A stretch of 64,000 nucleotides of DNA from Uloborus plumipes. Taxonomy: Eukaryota; Arthropoda; Arachnida; Araneae; Uloboridae. Numbering within the stretch: position 1 is the stretch's first letter; every line of letters starts with the position of its first letter. Of the stretch, positions 24,317 to 35,603 are shown one piece after another. The stretch is taken from contig JAXGGA010000485.1 of NCBI GenBank assembly GCA_038373865.1, positions 157,647 to 221,646 of the forward strand, given 5' to 3'. Below the pieces are notes generated by a model. That model was not told where the DNA came from. It did no database searches and was given only the letters and a program-made list of their open reading frames with translations. The position numbers and the translations under genes are program-made.

Positions 24317-24535
24317 AAGGACTGCACGTCCCGGGCAGTACAATCCCCAGAAAGGAAGCAAGGGAAAACTTACAGATACACACATTACATGATGACCAAT
24401 CATAAACATGATAAACAATAACAATGAGAACATGAAAGAAACACTAACATTGATAAAGTCATATTACAGACAATTAAAGGCAAAAGTTATTTACAAAATT
24501 TACAAACAAATTACCATGGTAGCTTTAGATTTATT

Positions 24536-27500
24536 TTACGAACTATGGCCATAGTATGGGGCTAGCCGATCATAATGTACAACCCTAGGTTTTGAATGTG
24601 ATGACTTCTGGATCCTCACTACGACGTCGTTCAGCCGGTGAAGGACTGTGTAGGGTCCATCCCAATGCGACTGCAATTTGGGTGACAGACCTTTACGTCG
24701 GATGGGATTCCATAGCCACACCTTGTCACCTTCTTGAAAGTCATGGCCAGTGGACCTTGTGTCGTATCGGGTCTTCATTTTCTCCGTCGCGATGTTGATT
24801 CGCTCCCGTGCGAAGTGATGAACGTCCTCCAACCGGGCCTGGAGATCCTGGACGTACTCCTCAGGCGATGAAGGCGCATCTGGAGGGAGACCGAAGACGA
24901 GATCACAAGGTAGCCGAAGCTCTCGGCCGAAGAGCATCTGTGATGGGGAATATCCGGTGGTCTCGTGGACAGCACTGCGGTAGGCCAGCAGGAACAGAGG
25001 AAGTTTCTTGTCCCAATCCTGTTGATTTTTGGAGACCATAAGCGAGAGATTATTAAGGATTGTCCTGTTGAATCTCTCCACCATGCCGTCCGATTGTGGG
25101 TGTAGTGGTGTCGTTCGAGTTTTCTCAATTTTGAGGATATTACATAGGCCCTTAAACACAGCAGAGATGAAGTTTCTTCCCTGATCGGAATGGATCTGCA
25201 AAGGTGTCCCATATCTCGAGATCCAATGCTGGACTAGAGTCTCTGCTACAGTGGTAGCTTCTTGATCCGGAATGGAATATGCTTCGGGCCATTTGGTGAA
25301 ATAGTCAATGGCAACGAGGATGTATTTGTTCCCATCAGTAGTTTTCGGTAGAGGACCAAGAATGTCGATCCCGATTCGTTCGAAAGGAGCTCCTACGTTG
25401 TAAAGATGTAGTTTCCCGCGGCTTCTTCTCTTCGGTCCTTTACGGGCAGCACAGGCGTCACAAGAATGACACCACTTCTCCACGTCATCCTTCGCCTTGC
25501 TCCAGAAGAAGCGCTCTCGAACCTTGTGGAGGGTTTTCAGGATACCAAAGTGTCCTCCAGTCGGACTACTGTGCAATTCCTTTAGAACGTCTGGAATTCT
25601 TGATCTGGGAATGAGTAACTGCCATTTGAATGCTTTACCATCGTCAGATTCCCATTTCCGATACAGGACGCCATTTCGCAACTGGAGAGATTTCCATAGA
25701 GCCCAGTATCTCTTCGTTGCAGGACTGTAGATAGAAACGTCTTGCCAACTAGGTCGCCGACTGTCCTTTTCCATTAACTCTATGATAGGCTTTAGGTCTG
25801 GGTCTTCAAGCTGATCTTTTCTAACTTGGTCGTCACTCCATGGATCAGGATCTGAAGATGATGAAGTAGCAGTAACTTGACAGGCAGTAGGGATTGTCAT
25901 CCCGTACTGTTTCTCAATTCGGGAGCAATAATGGCAGTTCTCGGAACAAGGTCTTCTTGATAATGCGTCAGCATTACCGTGTGACGAACCTTTTCGGTGC
26001 TTAATCTCGATGTCATATTCCTGGAGCCGCTGTATCCACCTGGCTACCTGGCCCTCTGGATTCTTGAAATTCAACAGCCAAGTTAAAGAGGCATGATCAG
26101 TCCGGAGCAGGAATTTACGGCCGTAGAGGTAATGATGGAAATGTTCTACAGCTTTAACTATGGCGAGCAATTCCTTTCTCGTGACACAATAATTTCGCTC
26201 CGACTTGGATAAGCATTTGCTCCAGTAGGCAATGACATGTTCGTTACCGTCTATTTCTTGAGATAAAACAGCTCCAACGCTCTCGTGGCTCGCATCAGTG
26301 TCAAGTATGAAGGATTTTCCAGGCTGAGGATAAGAGAGAATAGGCGTTGATGTTAAAGCCTCCTTCAGCTGTAGAAATGCATCCTCGCATTCTTTGGACC
26401 ATTCAAATTTTTGTTTGCTCTCCGTCAGCTTATGCAAAGGTCGTGCAATGTTGGAAAAACCCTTCACAAACTTCCTGTAGTACGTGCAGAGCCCCAGGAA
26501 GCTTCGCAGCTGATGAACATTTTCGGGGCGGCTCCAATTCTTGACTGCGGATACCTTGTCTGGATCTGTTCGTACACCCTCTGAAGAGATAATGTGACCA
26601 AGGTAGTTCACCTCACGGCGGAACAAATTACATTTGGACGGGCTTAACTTCAGGTTGGCTTCCTTAAGCTTTTGCAGCACCTTCCTAAGATTAGCCAAAT
26701 GTTCCTCAAAACTGCGTCCTATGATGATGATGTCGTCCAAGTAGACAAGACAGGATTCATAAGAGAGTCCTCTTAACACTGATTCCATAAGACGCTCGAA
26801 CGTGGCTGGTGCATTGCAGAGGCCGAAGGGCATCACTTTAAACTGCCACAAGCCTTGTCCGGTTGTAAACGCCGTCTTCTCTCGGTCGTCGGGGTGTATC
26901 TCCACCTGCCAGTAGCCGCTGTTTAAATCCAGGGTCGAAAACCACTTGTGTCCGGAAAGGGTGTCCAGAGTGTCATCGATCCGTGGAAGAGGGTAACTGT
27001 CCTTCTTGGTGATGTCATTCAGGCGTCGGTAATCAACACAAAATCTGGTGGAGCCGTCTTTCTTTCGGACCAAGACGATAGGGGATGCCCAAGGACTGGA
27101 TGAGGGTTCGATGACGTCATTCTCCTGCATCTCTTTCAAGAGGATCTCAACCTCTTCCTTCTTGGCGAACGGTAGTCGTCTTGGATGCTGCTTGATAGGG
27201 GGATGATCTCCAGTGTCGATTCTATGCTGCGTTAAATTCGTTCGACCAACATCCTCGGATGTAGATGAAAACACCTGCTTGAAGTTGTCCACCAATTTTT
27301 CCGCAGCGTATCTTTGATCCGTCGATAATGGTGCACTCCCAATTAATTTCGAAGTCAAGGACTCGGAAGGCACAGTCTCGGAGGAATCAACTCTTCTGAT
27401 GATGCAGTTTACGGGAGTACAAGTTGCCAACACTTCTCCTTTCTTAATATTCCTCGGTCTTTCACTTACATTGGCGACTCTCACAGGAACTGCATTCCTT

Positions 27501-28600
27501 GAAAGGTCCACAAGCGTAGATGCCACTAGTACTCCTTTTGGGCTATTACTCTGGTTAGGATATTCAATTAGGCCGAATTTAAAGCTGTTGTTTTCCTTGA
27601 TGGAGCCAGGTATTAGTAATTCTGATCTTGGGGGAATCAATAAATCTGTTTGGGCTATTATTTGATGAGCGGAGTTTAAATTATTTTCAGCATTGAAAAT
27701 TGCTATGTCTTCCCTCGTCGAGTGCAGCTCATTATTTCTAAAGTCAATAGAAAAATCAAATTTTCTCAAAAAGTCCAGTCCGAGAATGAAGGGATCTGTA
27801 ATGTCAGCGACGAATGCCGTGTGATGGTAAGTGGCGCTTCCGAACATTATTTCTAAGTTCACTTTCCCTTCAATCTCGATTTTGTCACCTGTCACAGTTT
27901 GAAGAGTAACGCAGGGCGGCGTCCATAAGATCTTGAGTCCAAATTGATGAGCCACATCAGTCCTAATGATGGTAACGTTGGCTCCTGTGTCCACAATCAT
28001 TTCGCAGGGAAACCCATTCACATATGCGTAAATGAAGAGTCCGTTGCAGCCGCCACTTCTTGGGGAAATCTGGAAAACTTTGGGAGACGTCTTCTTTTCT
28101 TGGAGAGCTTCGCAATTCCTTCGTACGTGGCCCTCACCGCCACATTTCCAGCACTTCAGTGTTTGTCCACCTTGGTCTTTGCGAGCCGCAATCTTCTTCA
28201 GGGTCCCCGACATCTCTTTGATTTGTCGCTCAATGTCCGAGAGACGAGTTGAGTTCAAATCTTGGGCACTCACTTCCACGCCCCTGGTCGAATGGCGATC
28301 CTTGCGGGACATTTGCTGTGCAGCCTCGAACTTCATTGCGTAAACCAGACCGGATTTAAGATCCTTAATGTCCGCCATCCGGAGAGCCATCTGAACTTCT
28401 GGATTTCGCACTCCATCTATGAAGTAGTTCAGGGCCAGGTTATCGCGAACACCCGAAGGACAGTCCGAGAAGACGAGATGGGAAAGCCTCTCAACGTCTG
28501 CTGCAAAAACTTGCAAAGTCTCTCCGGCCCTCTGCAGTCGGGATTTCAGCTGGAGTTGGCTGAATTCTTTTTGGCAGGATTCGCCAAAGCGAAGCTCCAA
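24536..28600 (-). CDS. gag-pol: Ty3/Gypsy gag C-terminus plus pol, unit A, open for 1354 codons
   Basis: Encodes the proteins that copy the element's RNA into DNA and insert it. Residue positions in this frame: capsid-like segment 1-140; CCHC zinc knuckle CWKCGGEGHVRRNC ~150-163; retropepsin with DTGA at ~204; reverse transcriptase ~470-650 with YLDD at ~620; RNase H from DTDAS at ~769; integrase HHCC zinc domain ~1008-1050; integrase DDE core with GIDILGP (~1077), HSDQGRNF (~1140) and the ERFNRT block (~1175); C-terminus ending at 24536. Lengths and order are normal for a fused Ty3/Gypsy polyprotein. The first Met (28600) is not the natural start: the same frame continues upstream to 29248 through two stop codons. 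No chromodomain and no env follow. All pol motifs examined are intact in this unit. Confidence 0.93.
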   Translation of the reverse strand: MELRFGESCQKEFSQLQLKSRLQRAGETLQVFAADVERLSHLVFSDCPSGVRDNLALNYFIDGVRNPEVQMALRMADIKDLKSGLVYAMKFEAAQQMSRKDRHSTRGVEVSAQDLNSTRLSDIERQIKEMSGTLKKIAARKDQGGQTLKCWKCGGEGHVRRNCEALQEKKTSPKVFQISPRSGGCNGLFIYAYVNGFPCEMIVDTGANVTIIRTDVAHQFGLKILWTPPCVTLQTVTGDKIEIEGKVNLEIMFGSATYHHTAFVADITDPFILGLDFLRKFDFSIDFRNNELHSTREDIAIFNAENNLNSAHQIIAQTDLLIPPRSELLIPGSIKENNSFKFGLIEYPNQSNSPKGVLVASTLVDLSRNAVPVRVANVSERPRNIKKGEVLATCTPVNCIIRRVDSSETVPSESLTSKLIGSAPLSTDQRYAAEKLVDNFKQVFSSTSEDVGRTNLTQHRIDTGDHPPIKQHPRRLPFAKKEEVEILLKEMQENDVIEPSSSPWASPIVLVRKKDGSTRFCVDYRRLNDITKKDSYPLPRIDDTLDTLSGHKWFSTLDLNSGYWQVEIHPDDREKTAFTTGQGLWQFKVMPFGLCNAPATFERLMESVLRGLSYESCLVYLDDIIIIGRSFEEHLANLRKVLQKLKEANLKLSPSKCNLFRREVNYLGHIISSEGVRTDPDKVSAVKNWSRPENVHQLRSFLGLCTYYRKFVKGFSNIARPLHKLTESKQKFEWSKECEDAFLQLKEALTSTPILSYPQPGKSFILDTDASHESVGAVLSQEIDGNEHVIAYWSKCLSKSERNYCVTRKELLAIVKAVEHFHHYLYGRKFLLRTDHASLTWLLNFKNPEGQVARWIQRLQEYDIEIKHRKGSSHGNADALSRRPCSENCHYCSRIEKQYGMTIPTACQVTATSSSSDPDPWSDDQVRKDQLEDPDLKPIIELMEKDSRRPSWQDVSIYSPATKRYWALWKSLQLRNGVLYRKWESDDGKAFKWQLLIPRSRIPDVLKELHSSPTGGHFGILKTLHKVRERFFWSKAKDDVEKWCHSCDACAARKGPKRRSRGKLHLYNVGAPFERIGIDILGPLPKTTDGNKYILVAIDYFTKWPEAYSIPDQEATTVAETLVQHWISRYGTPLQIHSDQGRNFISAVFKGLCNILKIEKTRTTPLHPQSDGMVERFNRTILNNLSLMVSKNQQDWDKKLPLFLLAYRSAVHETTGYSPSQMLFGRELRLPCDLVFGLPPDAPSSPEEYVQDLQARLEDVHHFARERINIATEKMKTRYDTRSTGHDFQEGDKVWLWNPIRRKGLSPKLQSHWDGPYTVLHRLNDVVVRIQKSSHSKPRVVHYDRLAPYYGHSS

Positions 28601-29248
28601 GGCCGATGATAAGGCTTCGAAGTCATGGTGCTTGTCCTCTGGAAAGGTCTGTAGTATATCAGCTGCATCCCCTCTCAGCGAGGCTGCAAGTTGACAGGCT
28701 TTCGTGGAAGAGTCCTAGGAGTTTGCTTCTGCAACGATGAGGAACTGCTTCTTGTAAATATTTCACGAGGTCTTCCCGTCAAACGTAGCCAGTTTGATGG
28801 ATGGACGAGAAGTTCCAGCTGCAGCTACACAGTCACTTGAGTTGTTGGAGGAGGCTGATAACTTCGATTCAAGTTCTTTAATTTTCTTTTCAACATTGTT
28901 TTCTACTGTGGTGATTCGATTCTCAACGCTGTCAACTTTCTCTTCCAGAGCCTCCACTTTATTTTCTACATTGGTGAATTTACTTTCCACCAAACTTTTC
29001 ATTGACGTTAGATCGCTTTTAATTTCTTCAGCTAGATCATTTTTCAATTGTTCTTGATTAGTTGCCAGATCAATTTTTAATTGTTCTTGATTAGTAGCCA
29101 TAATCGCCATATCATTCTTTAATTGTTCTTGATTCGCAGTCATGTCATTTTTTAATTGTTCTTGATTCGCAGTCATGTCACTTTTAACAGCGTTGATCGC
29201 ATCAAGGAGTTTTTGCAATTGTTCCTCCATTGCTCGAGTAATCACCAT
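28601..29248 (-). pseudogene. gag: gag N-terminal part, unit A, interrupted by two stops
   Basis: Same frame as the downstream pol. Residues 1-161 begin MVITRAMEEQLQKLLDAINA and are dominated by a long coiled coil: four or five ~10-residue NQEQLKND-type repeats, then heptad-like VENK/VEALEEK segments. This suggests Gag self-association; inference. TGA at 28763-28765 interrupts just after FDGKTS, where related Gag proteins usually have Trp, and TAG at 28715-28717 interrupts again. The first stop is shared with unit B; the second is private to A. Start chosen as the first Met after the primer-binding site. Confidence 0.85.
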
Positions 29249-29323
29249 AAAATTCCGAAGTCAAAAAGTCCTTAGGAAGAAAAGTCCGAATTCACAGGTA
29301 ATTCCAAGAAAGTCCTTGAAGAT

Positions 29324-29341
29324 GCCCCACGTTGGGCGCCA
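29324..29341 (-). promoter_or_regulatory. primer-binding site, tRNA-Lys, unit A
   Basis: Minus strand TGGCGCCCAACGTGGGGC, four bases from the middle LTR. This is the 18-base site known to pair with tRNA-Lys(1,2). Confidence 0.85.
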
Positions 29342-29345
29342 AAAT

Positions 29346-29951
29346 TGTAACGAGTCCGTAGCACCTTCAACTTTCTTCAAATGAGCATTCCAATCTTGAG
29401 GAAGTAACTATAAATTTATTTACAAGTATATACACTATTTACAATAAGAGCAGAAAACAATTGCTAAACATCCAGCAATTAGGCAGCAAACAGTACACTG
29501 TACTCTCAACAGTAACTCAGCACCACGTATCTAACGTGAACAGTAATTAAGCAATTACAAAAGCAAAACAACCATCCGCTCAAAGCGAATGAAAACGAGT
29601 CACCAGATCAAATCTGAAAACAACTGACTGACTTGTGTTCAAGGCCAGCTATTTATACACGGAAAGAAATTACGACAATATTCGAGAAAAACCTGGAATA
29701 TTTTGTTTCATTCATAACTTTGAACAATCCATTCACAAATTCTAGCGATAAGAAAAAAAACCACGCGAAAATGTCTTCACGCTTATTAAAGTTAGGGCAA
29801 GTGTAAAAACTGCAAAGTGTTTCAGGGCCGGTATACAGATGATAAAAGTGATATCTTCAGATACATTTGCAACATGTCGCCAGATAAAACCAAAACTAAT
29901 GAAAATAAAGCAAGGCAGGAAAAACAACAACTATTTACAAGATTTGTAACA
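29346..29951 (-). repeat. middle LTR, shared by both units
   Basis: 606 bp. Serves as 5' LTR of unit A and 3' LTR of unit B. I found no base private to it; it agrees with LTR 3 at 23733- and 23957-equivalents and with LTR 1 at the three sites where LTR 3 differs. Confidence 0.93.
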
Positions 29952-30183
29952 TTGCCCCCTTCCCAAGGACTGCACGTCCCGGGCAGTACAATCCCCAGAA
30001 AGGAAGCAAGGGAAAACTTACAGATACACACATTACATGATGACCAATCATAAACATGATAAACAATAACAATGAGAACATGAAAGAAACACTAACATTG
30101 ATAAAGTCATATTACAGACAATTAAAGGCAAAATTTATTTACAAAATTTACAAACAAATTACCATGGTAGCTTTAGATTTATT

Positions 30184-33100
30184 TTACGAACTATGGCCAT
30201 AGTATGGGGCTAGCCGATCATAATGTACAACCCTAGGTTTTGAATGTGATGACTTCTGGATCCTCACTACGACGTCGTTCAGCCGGTGAAGGACTGTGTA
30301 GGGTCCATCCCAATGCGACTGCAATTTGGGTGATAGACCTTTACGTCGGATGGGATTCCATAGCCATACCTTGTCACCTTCTTGAAAGTCATGGCCAGTG
30401 GACCTTGTGTCGTATCGGGTCTTCATTTTCTCCGTCGCGATGTTGATTCGCTCCCGTGCGAAGTGATGAACGTCTTCCAACCGGGCCTGGAGATCCTGGA
30501 CGTATTCCTCAGGCGATGAAGGCGCATCTGGAGGGAGACCGAAGACGAGATCACAAGGTAGCCGAAGCTCTCGGCCGAAGAGCATTTGTGATGGGGAATA
30601 TCCAGTGGTCTCGTGGACAGCACTGCGGTAGGCCAGCAGGAACAGAGGAAGTTTCTTGTCCCAATCCTGTTGATTTTTGGAGACCATAAGCGAGAGATTA
30701 TTAAGGATTGTCCTGTTGAATCTCTCCACCATGCTGTCCGATTGTGGGTGTAGTGGTGTCGTTCGAGTTTTCTCAATTTTGAGGATTTTACATAGGCCCT
30801 TAAACACAGCAGAGATGAAGTTTCTCCCCTGATCGGAGTGGATCTGCAAAGGTGTCCCATATCTCGAGATCCAATGCTGGACTAAAGTCTCTGCTACAGT
30901 GGTAGCTTCTTGATCCGGAATGGAATATGCTTCGGGCCATTTGGTGAAATAGTCAATGGCAACGAGGATGTATTTGTTCCCATCAGTAGTTTTCGGTAGA
31001 GGACCAAGAATGTCGATCCCGATTCGTTCGAAAGGAGCTCCTCAGTTGTAAAGATGTTGTTTCCCGCGGCTTTTTCTCTTCGGTCCTTTACGGGCAGCAC
31101 AGGCGTCACAAGAATGACACCACTTCTCCACGTCATCCTTCGCCTTGCTCCAGAAGAAGCGCTCTCGAACCTTGTGGAGGGTTTTCAGGATACCAAAGTG
31201 TCCTCCAGTCGGACTACTGTGCAATTCCTTTAGAACGTCTGGAATTCTTGATCTGGGAATGAGTAACTGCCATTTGAATGCTTTACCATCGTCAGATTCC
31301 CATTTCCGATACAGGACGCCATTTCGCAACTGGAGAGATTTCCATAGAGCCCAGTATCTCTTCGTTGCAGGACTGTAGATAGAAACGTCTTGCCAACTAG
31401 GTCGCCGACTGTCCTTTTCCATTAACTCTATGATAGGCTTTAGGTCTGGGTCTTCAAGCTGATCTTTTCTAACTTGGTCGTCACTCCATGGAACAGGATC
31501 TGAAGATGATGAAGTAGCAGTAACTTGACAGGCAGTAGGGATTGTCATCCCGTACTGTTTCTCAATTCGGGAGCAATAATGGCAGTTCTCGGAACAAGGT
31601 CTTCTTGATAATGCGTCAGCATTACCGTGTGACGAACCTTTTCGGTGCTTAATCTCGATGTCATATTCCTGGAGCCGCTGTATCCACCTGGCTACCTGGC
31701 CCTCTGGATTCTTGAAATTCAACAGCCAAGTTAAAGAGGCATGATCAGTCCGGAGCAGGAATTTACGGCCGTAGAGGTAATGATGGAAATGTTCTACAGC
31801 TTTAACTATGGCGAGCAATTCCTTTCTCGTGAAACAATAATTTCGCTCCGACTTGGATAAGCATTTGCTCCAGTAGGCAATGACATGTTCGTTACCGTCT
31901 ATTTCTTGAGATAAAACAGCTCCAACGCTCTCGTGGCTCGCATCAGTGTCAAGTATGAAGGATTTTCCAGGCTGAGGATAAGAGAGAATAGGCGTTGATG
32001 TTAAAGCCTCCTTCAGCTGTAGAAATGCATCCTCGCATTCTTTGGACCATTCAAAATTTTGTTTGCTCTCCGTCAGCTTATGCAAAGGTCGTGCAATGTT
32101 GGAAAAACCCTTCACAAACTTCCTGTAGTACGTGCAGAGCCCCAGGAAGCTTCGCAGCTGATGAACATTTTCGGGGCGGCTCCAATTCTTGACTGCGGAT
32201 ACCTTGTCTGGATCTGTTCGTACACCCTCTGAAGAGATAATGTGACCAAGGTAGTTCACCTCACGGCGGAACAAATTACATTTGGACGGGCTTAACTTCA
32301 GGTTGGCTTCCTTAAGCTTTTGCAGCACCTTCCTAAGATTAGCCAAATGTTCCTCAAAACTGCGTCCTATGATGATGATGTCGTCCAAGTAGACAAGACA
32401 GGATTCATAAGAGAGTCCTCTTAACACTGATTCCATAAGACGCTCGAACGTGGCTGGTGCATTGCAGAGGCCGAAGGGCATCACTTTAAACTGCCACAAG
32501 CCTTGTCCGGTTGTAAACGCCGTCTTCTCTCGGTCGTCGGGGTGTATCTCCACCTGCCAGTAGCCGCTGTTTAAATCCAGGGTCGAAAACCACTTGTGTC
32601 CGGAAAGGGTGTCCAGAGTGTCATCGATCCGTGGAAGAGGGTAACTGTCCTTCTTGGTGATGTCATTCAGGCGTCGGTAATCAACACAAAATCTGGTGGA
32701 GCCGTCTTTCTTTCGGACCAAGACGATAGGGGATGCCCAAGGACTGGATGAGGGTTCGATGACGTCATTCTCCTGCATCTCTTTCAAGAGGATCTCAACC
32801 TCTTCCTTCTTGGCGAACGGTAGTCGTCTTGGATGCTGCTTGATAGGGGGATGATCTCCAGTGTCGATTCTATGCTGCGTTAAATTCGTTCGACCAACAT
32901 CCTCGGATGTAGATGAAAACACCTGCTTGAAGTTGTCCACCAATTTTTCCGCAGCGTATCTTTGATCCGTCGATAATGGTGCACTCCCAATTAATTTCGA
33001 AGTCAAGGACTCGGAAGGCACAGTCTCGGAGGAATCAACTCTTCTGATGATGCAGTTTACGGGAGTACAAGTTGCCAACACTTCTCCTTTCTTAATATTC

Positions 33101-34248
33101 CTCGGTCTTTCACTTACATTGGCGACTCTCACAGGAACTGCATTCCTTGAAAGGTCCACAAGCGTAGATGCCACTAGTACTCCTTTTGGGCTATTACTCT
33201 GGTTAGGATATTCAATTAGGCCGAATTTAAAGCTGTTGTTTTCCTTGATGGAGCCAGGTATTAGTAATTCTGATCTTGGGGGAATCAATAAATCTGTTTG
33301 GGCTATTATTTGATGAGCGGAGTTTAAATTATTTTCAGCATTGAAAATTGCTATGTCTTCCCTCGTCGAGTGCAGCTCATTATTTCTAAAGTCAATAGAA
33401 AAATCAAATTTTCTCAAAAAGTCCAGTCCGAGAATGAAGGGATCTGTAATGTCAGCGACGAATGCCGTGTGATGGTAAGTGGCGCTTCCGAACATTATTT
33501 CTAAGTTCACTTTCCCTTCAGTCTCGATTTTGTCACCTGTCACAGTTTGAAGAGTAACGCAGGGCGGCGTCCATAAGATCTTGAGTCCAAATTGATGAGC
33601 CACATCAGTCCTAATGATGGTAACGTTGGCTCCTGTGTCCACAATCATTTCGCAGGGAAACCCATTCACATATGCGTAAATGAAGAGTCCGTTGCAGCCG
33701 CCACTTCTTGGGGAAATCTGGAAAACTTTGGGAGACGTCTTCTTTTCTTGGAGAGCTTCGCAATTCCTTCGTACGTGGCCCTCACCGCCACATTTCCAGC
33801 ACTTCAGTGTTTGTCCACCTTGGTCTTTGCGAGCCGCAATCTTCTTCAGGGTCCCCGACATCTCTTTGATTTGTCGCTCAATGTCCGAGAGACGAGTTGA
33901 GTTCAAATCTTGGGCACTCACTTCTACGCCCCTGGTCGAATGGCGATCCTTGCGGGACATTTGCTGTGCAGCCTCGAACTTCATTGCGTAAACCAGACCG
34001 GATTTAAGATCCTTAATGTCCGCCATCCGGAGAGCCATCTGAACTTCTGGATTTCGCACTCCATCTATGAAGTAGTTCAGGGCCAGGTTATCGCGAACAC
34101 CCGAAGGACAGTCCGAGAAGGCGAGATGGGAAAGCCTCTCAACGTCTGCTGCAAAAACTTGCAAAGTCTCTCCGGCCCTCTGCAGTCGGGATTTCAGCTG
34201 GAGTTGGCTGAATTCTTTTTGGCAGGATTCGCCAAAGCGAAGCTCCAA
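30184..34248 (-). pseudogene. gag-pol: Ty3/Gypsy gag C-terminus plus pol, unit B, nonsense codon before the integrase core
   Basis: Same domain order as unit A. The frame is open from 34248 to a TGA at 31042-31044 (1068 codons), covering zinc knuckle, retropepsin, reverse transcriptase, RNase H and the integrase zinc domain. The stop falls between the zinc domain (HLYN) and the DDE core, where unit A has Val. After it the same frame runs to 30184 with the integrase core and C-terminus. Unit B also differs from A by V-to-F in the RNase H region (YCFT) and several changes in the integrase part. A normal full polyprotein cannot be made from this copy. Confidence 0.93.
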
Positions 34249-34896
34249 GGCCGATGATAAGGCTTCGAAGTCATGGTGCTAGTCCTCTGGAAAGGTCTGT
34301 AGTATATCAGCTGCATCCCCTCTCAGCGAGGCTGCAAGTTGACAGGCTTTCGTGGAAGAGTCCCAGGAGTTTGCTTCTGCAACGATGAGGAACTGCTTCT
34401 TGTAAATATTTCACGAGGTCTTCCCGTCAAACGTAGCCAGTTTGATGGATGGACGAGAAGTTCCAGCTGCAGCTACACAGTCACTTGAGTTGTTGGAGGA
34501 GGCTGATAACTTCGATTCAAGTTCTTTAATTTTCTTTTCAACATTGTTTTCTACTGTGGTGATTCGATTCTCAACGCTGTCAACTTTCTCTTCCAGAGCC
34601 TCCACTTTATTTTCTACATTGGTGAATTTACTTTCCACCAAACTTTTCATTGACGTTAGATCGCTTTTAATTTCTTCAGCTAGATCATTTTTCAATTGTT
34701 CTTGATTAGTTGCCAGATCAATTTTTAATTGTTCTTGATTAGTAGCCATAATCGCCATATTATTCTTTAATTGTTCTTGATTCGCAGTCATGTCATTTTT
34801 TAATTGTTCTTGATTCGCAGTCATGTCACTTTTAACAGCGTTGATCGCATCAAGGAGTTTTTGCAATTGTTCCTCCATTGCTCGAGTAATCACCAT
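34249..34896 (-). pseudogene. gag: gag N-terminal part, unit B, interrupted by two stops
   Basis: Coiled-coil N-terminus as in unit A, with one visible change (NNMAIMA for NDMAIMA). TGA at 34411-34413 is at the same codon as in unit A. A private TAG lies at 34279-34281, where A reads Lys. At A's private TAG position B reads Trp, so that stop arose in A only. Confidence 0.85.
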
Positions 34897-34971
34897 AAAA
34901 TTCCGAAGTCAAAAAGTCCTTAGGAAGAAAAGTCTGAATTCACAGGTAATTCCAAGAAAGTCCTTGAAGAT

Positions 34972-34989
34972 GTCCCACGTTGGGCGCCA
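34972..34989 (-). promoter_or_regulatory. primer-binding site, tRNA-Lys, unit B
   Basis: Minus strand TGGCGCCCAACGTGGGAC, 17 of 18 matches to the unit A site. Confidence 0.8.
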
Positions 34990-34993
34990 AAAT

Positions 34994-35599
34994 TGTAACG
35001 AGTCCGTAGCACCTTCAACTTTCTTCAAATGAGCATTCCAATCTTGAGGAAGTAACTATAAATTTATTTACAAGTATATACACTATTTACAATAAGAGCA
35101 GAAAACAATTGCTAAACATCCAGCAATTAGGCAGCAAACAGTACACTGTACTCTTAACAGTAACTCAGCACCACGTATCTAACGTGAACAGTAATTAAGC
35201 AATTACAAAAGCAAAACAACCATCCGCTCAAAGCGAATGAAAACGAGTCACCAGATCAAATCTGAAAACAACTGACTGACTTGTGTTCAAGGCCAGCTAT
35301 TTATACACGGAAAGAAATTACGACAATATTCGAGAAAAACCTGGAATATTTTGTTTCATTCATAACTTTGAACAATCCATTCACAAATTCTAGCGATAAG
35401 AAAAAAAAACACGCGAAAATGTCTTCACGCTTATTAAAGTTAGGGCAAGTGTAAAAACTGCAAAGTGTTTCAGGGCCGGTATACAGATGATAAAAGTGAT
35501 ATCTTCAGATACATTTGCAACATGTCGCCAGATAAAACCAAAACTAATGAAAATAAAGCAAGGCAGAAAAAACAACAACTATTTACAAGATTTGTAACA
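34994..35599 (-). repeat. LTR 3 (5' LTR of unit B)
   Basis: 606 bp, carrying T at 35155 and two other changes (near 35410 and 35567) not found in LTR 1 or the middle LTR. Followed by ATAT. Confidence 0.93.
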
Positions 35600-35603
35600 A
35601 TAT

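Larger units (their letters stand above)
23696..35599 (-). mobile_element. tandem Ty3/Gypsy retrotransposon, LTR-int-LTR-int-LTR
   Basis: Three ~606-608-bp LTRs enclose two near-identical ~5.04-kb interiors, all in minus orientation. Outer flanks share ATAT (23692-23695 and 35600-35603); no duplication surrounds the middle LTR. Each interior has a tRNA-Lys primer-binding site, one gag-pol frame (with stops) and a polypurine tract. No envelope gene and no chromodomain are seen. Confidence 0.95.

Noticed and set aside
24004..24405. Short frames on both strands across the LTR and 3' untranslated region (repeated at 29742-30053 and 35390-35700)
   Set aside because: They overlap each other and lie in LTR or untranslated sequence; the copies differ freely.
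24592..29057. Plus-strand and alternative minus frames inside gag-pol (e.g. 28032-28343, 24775-25212, 28794-29057)
   Set aside because: Shadows of the minus-strand polyprotein frame.
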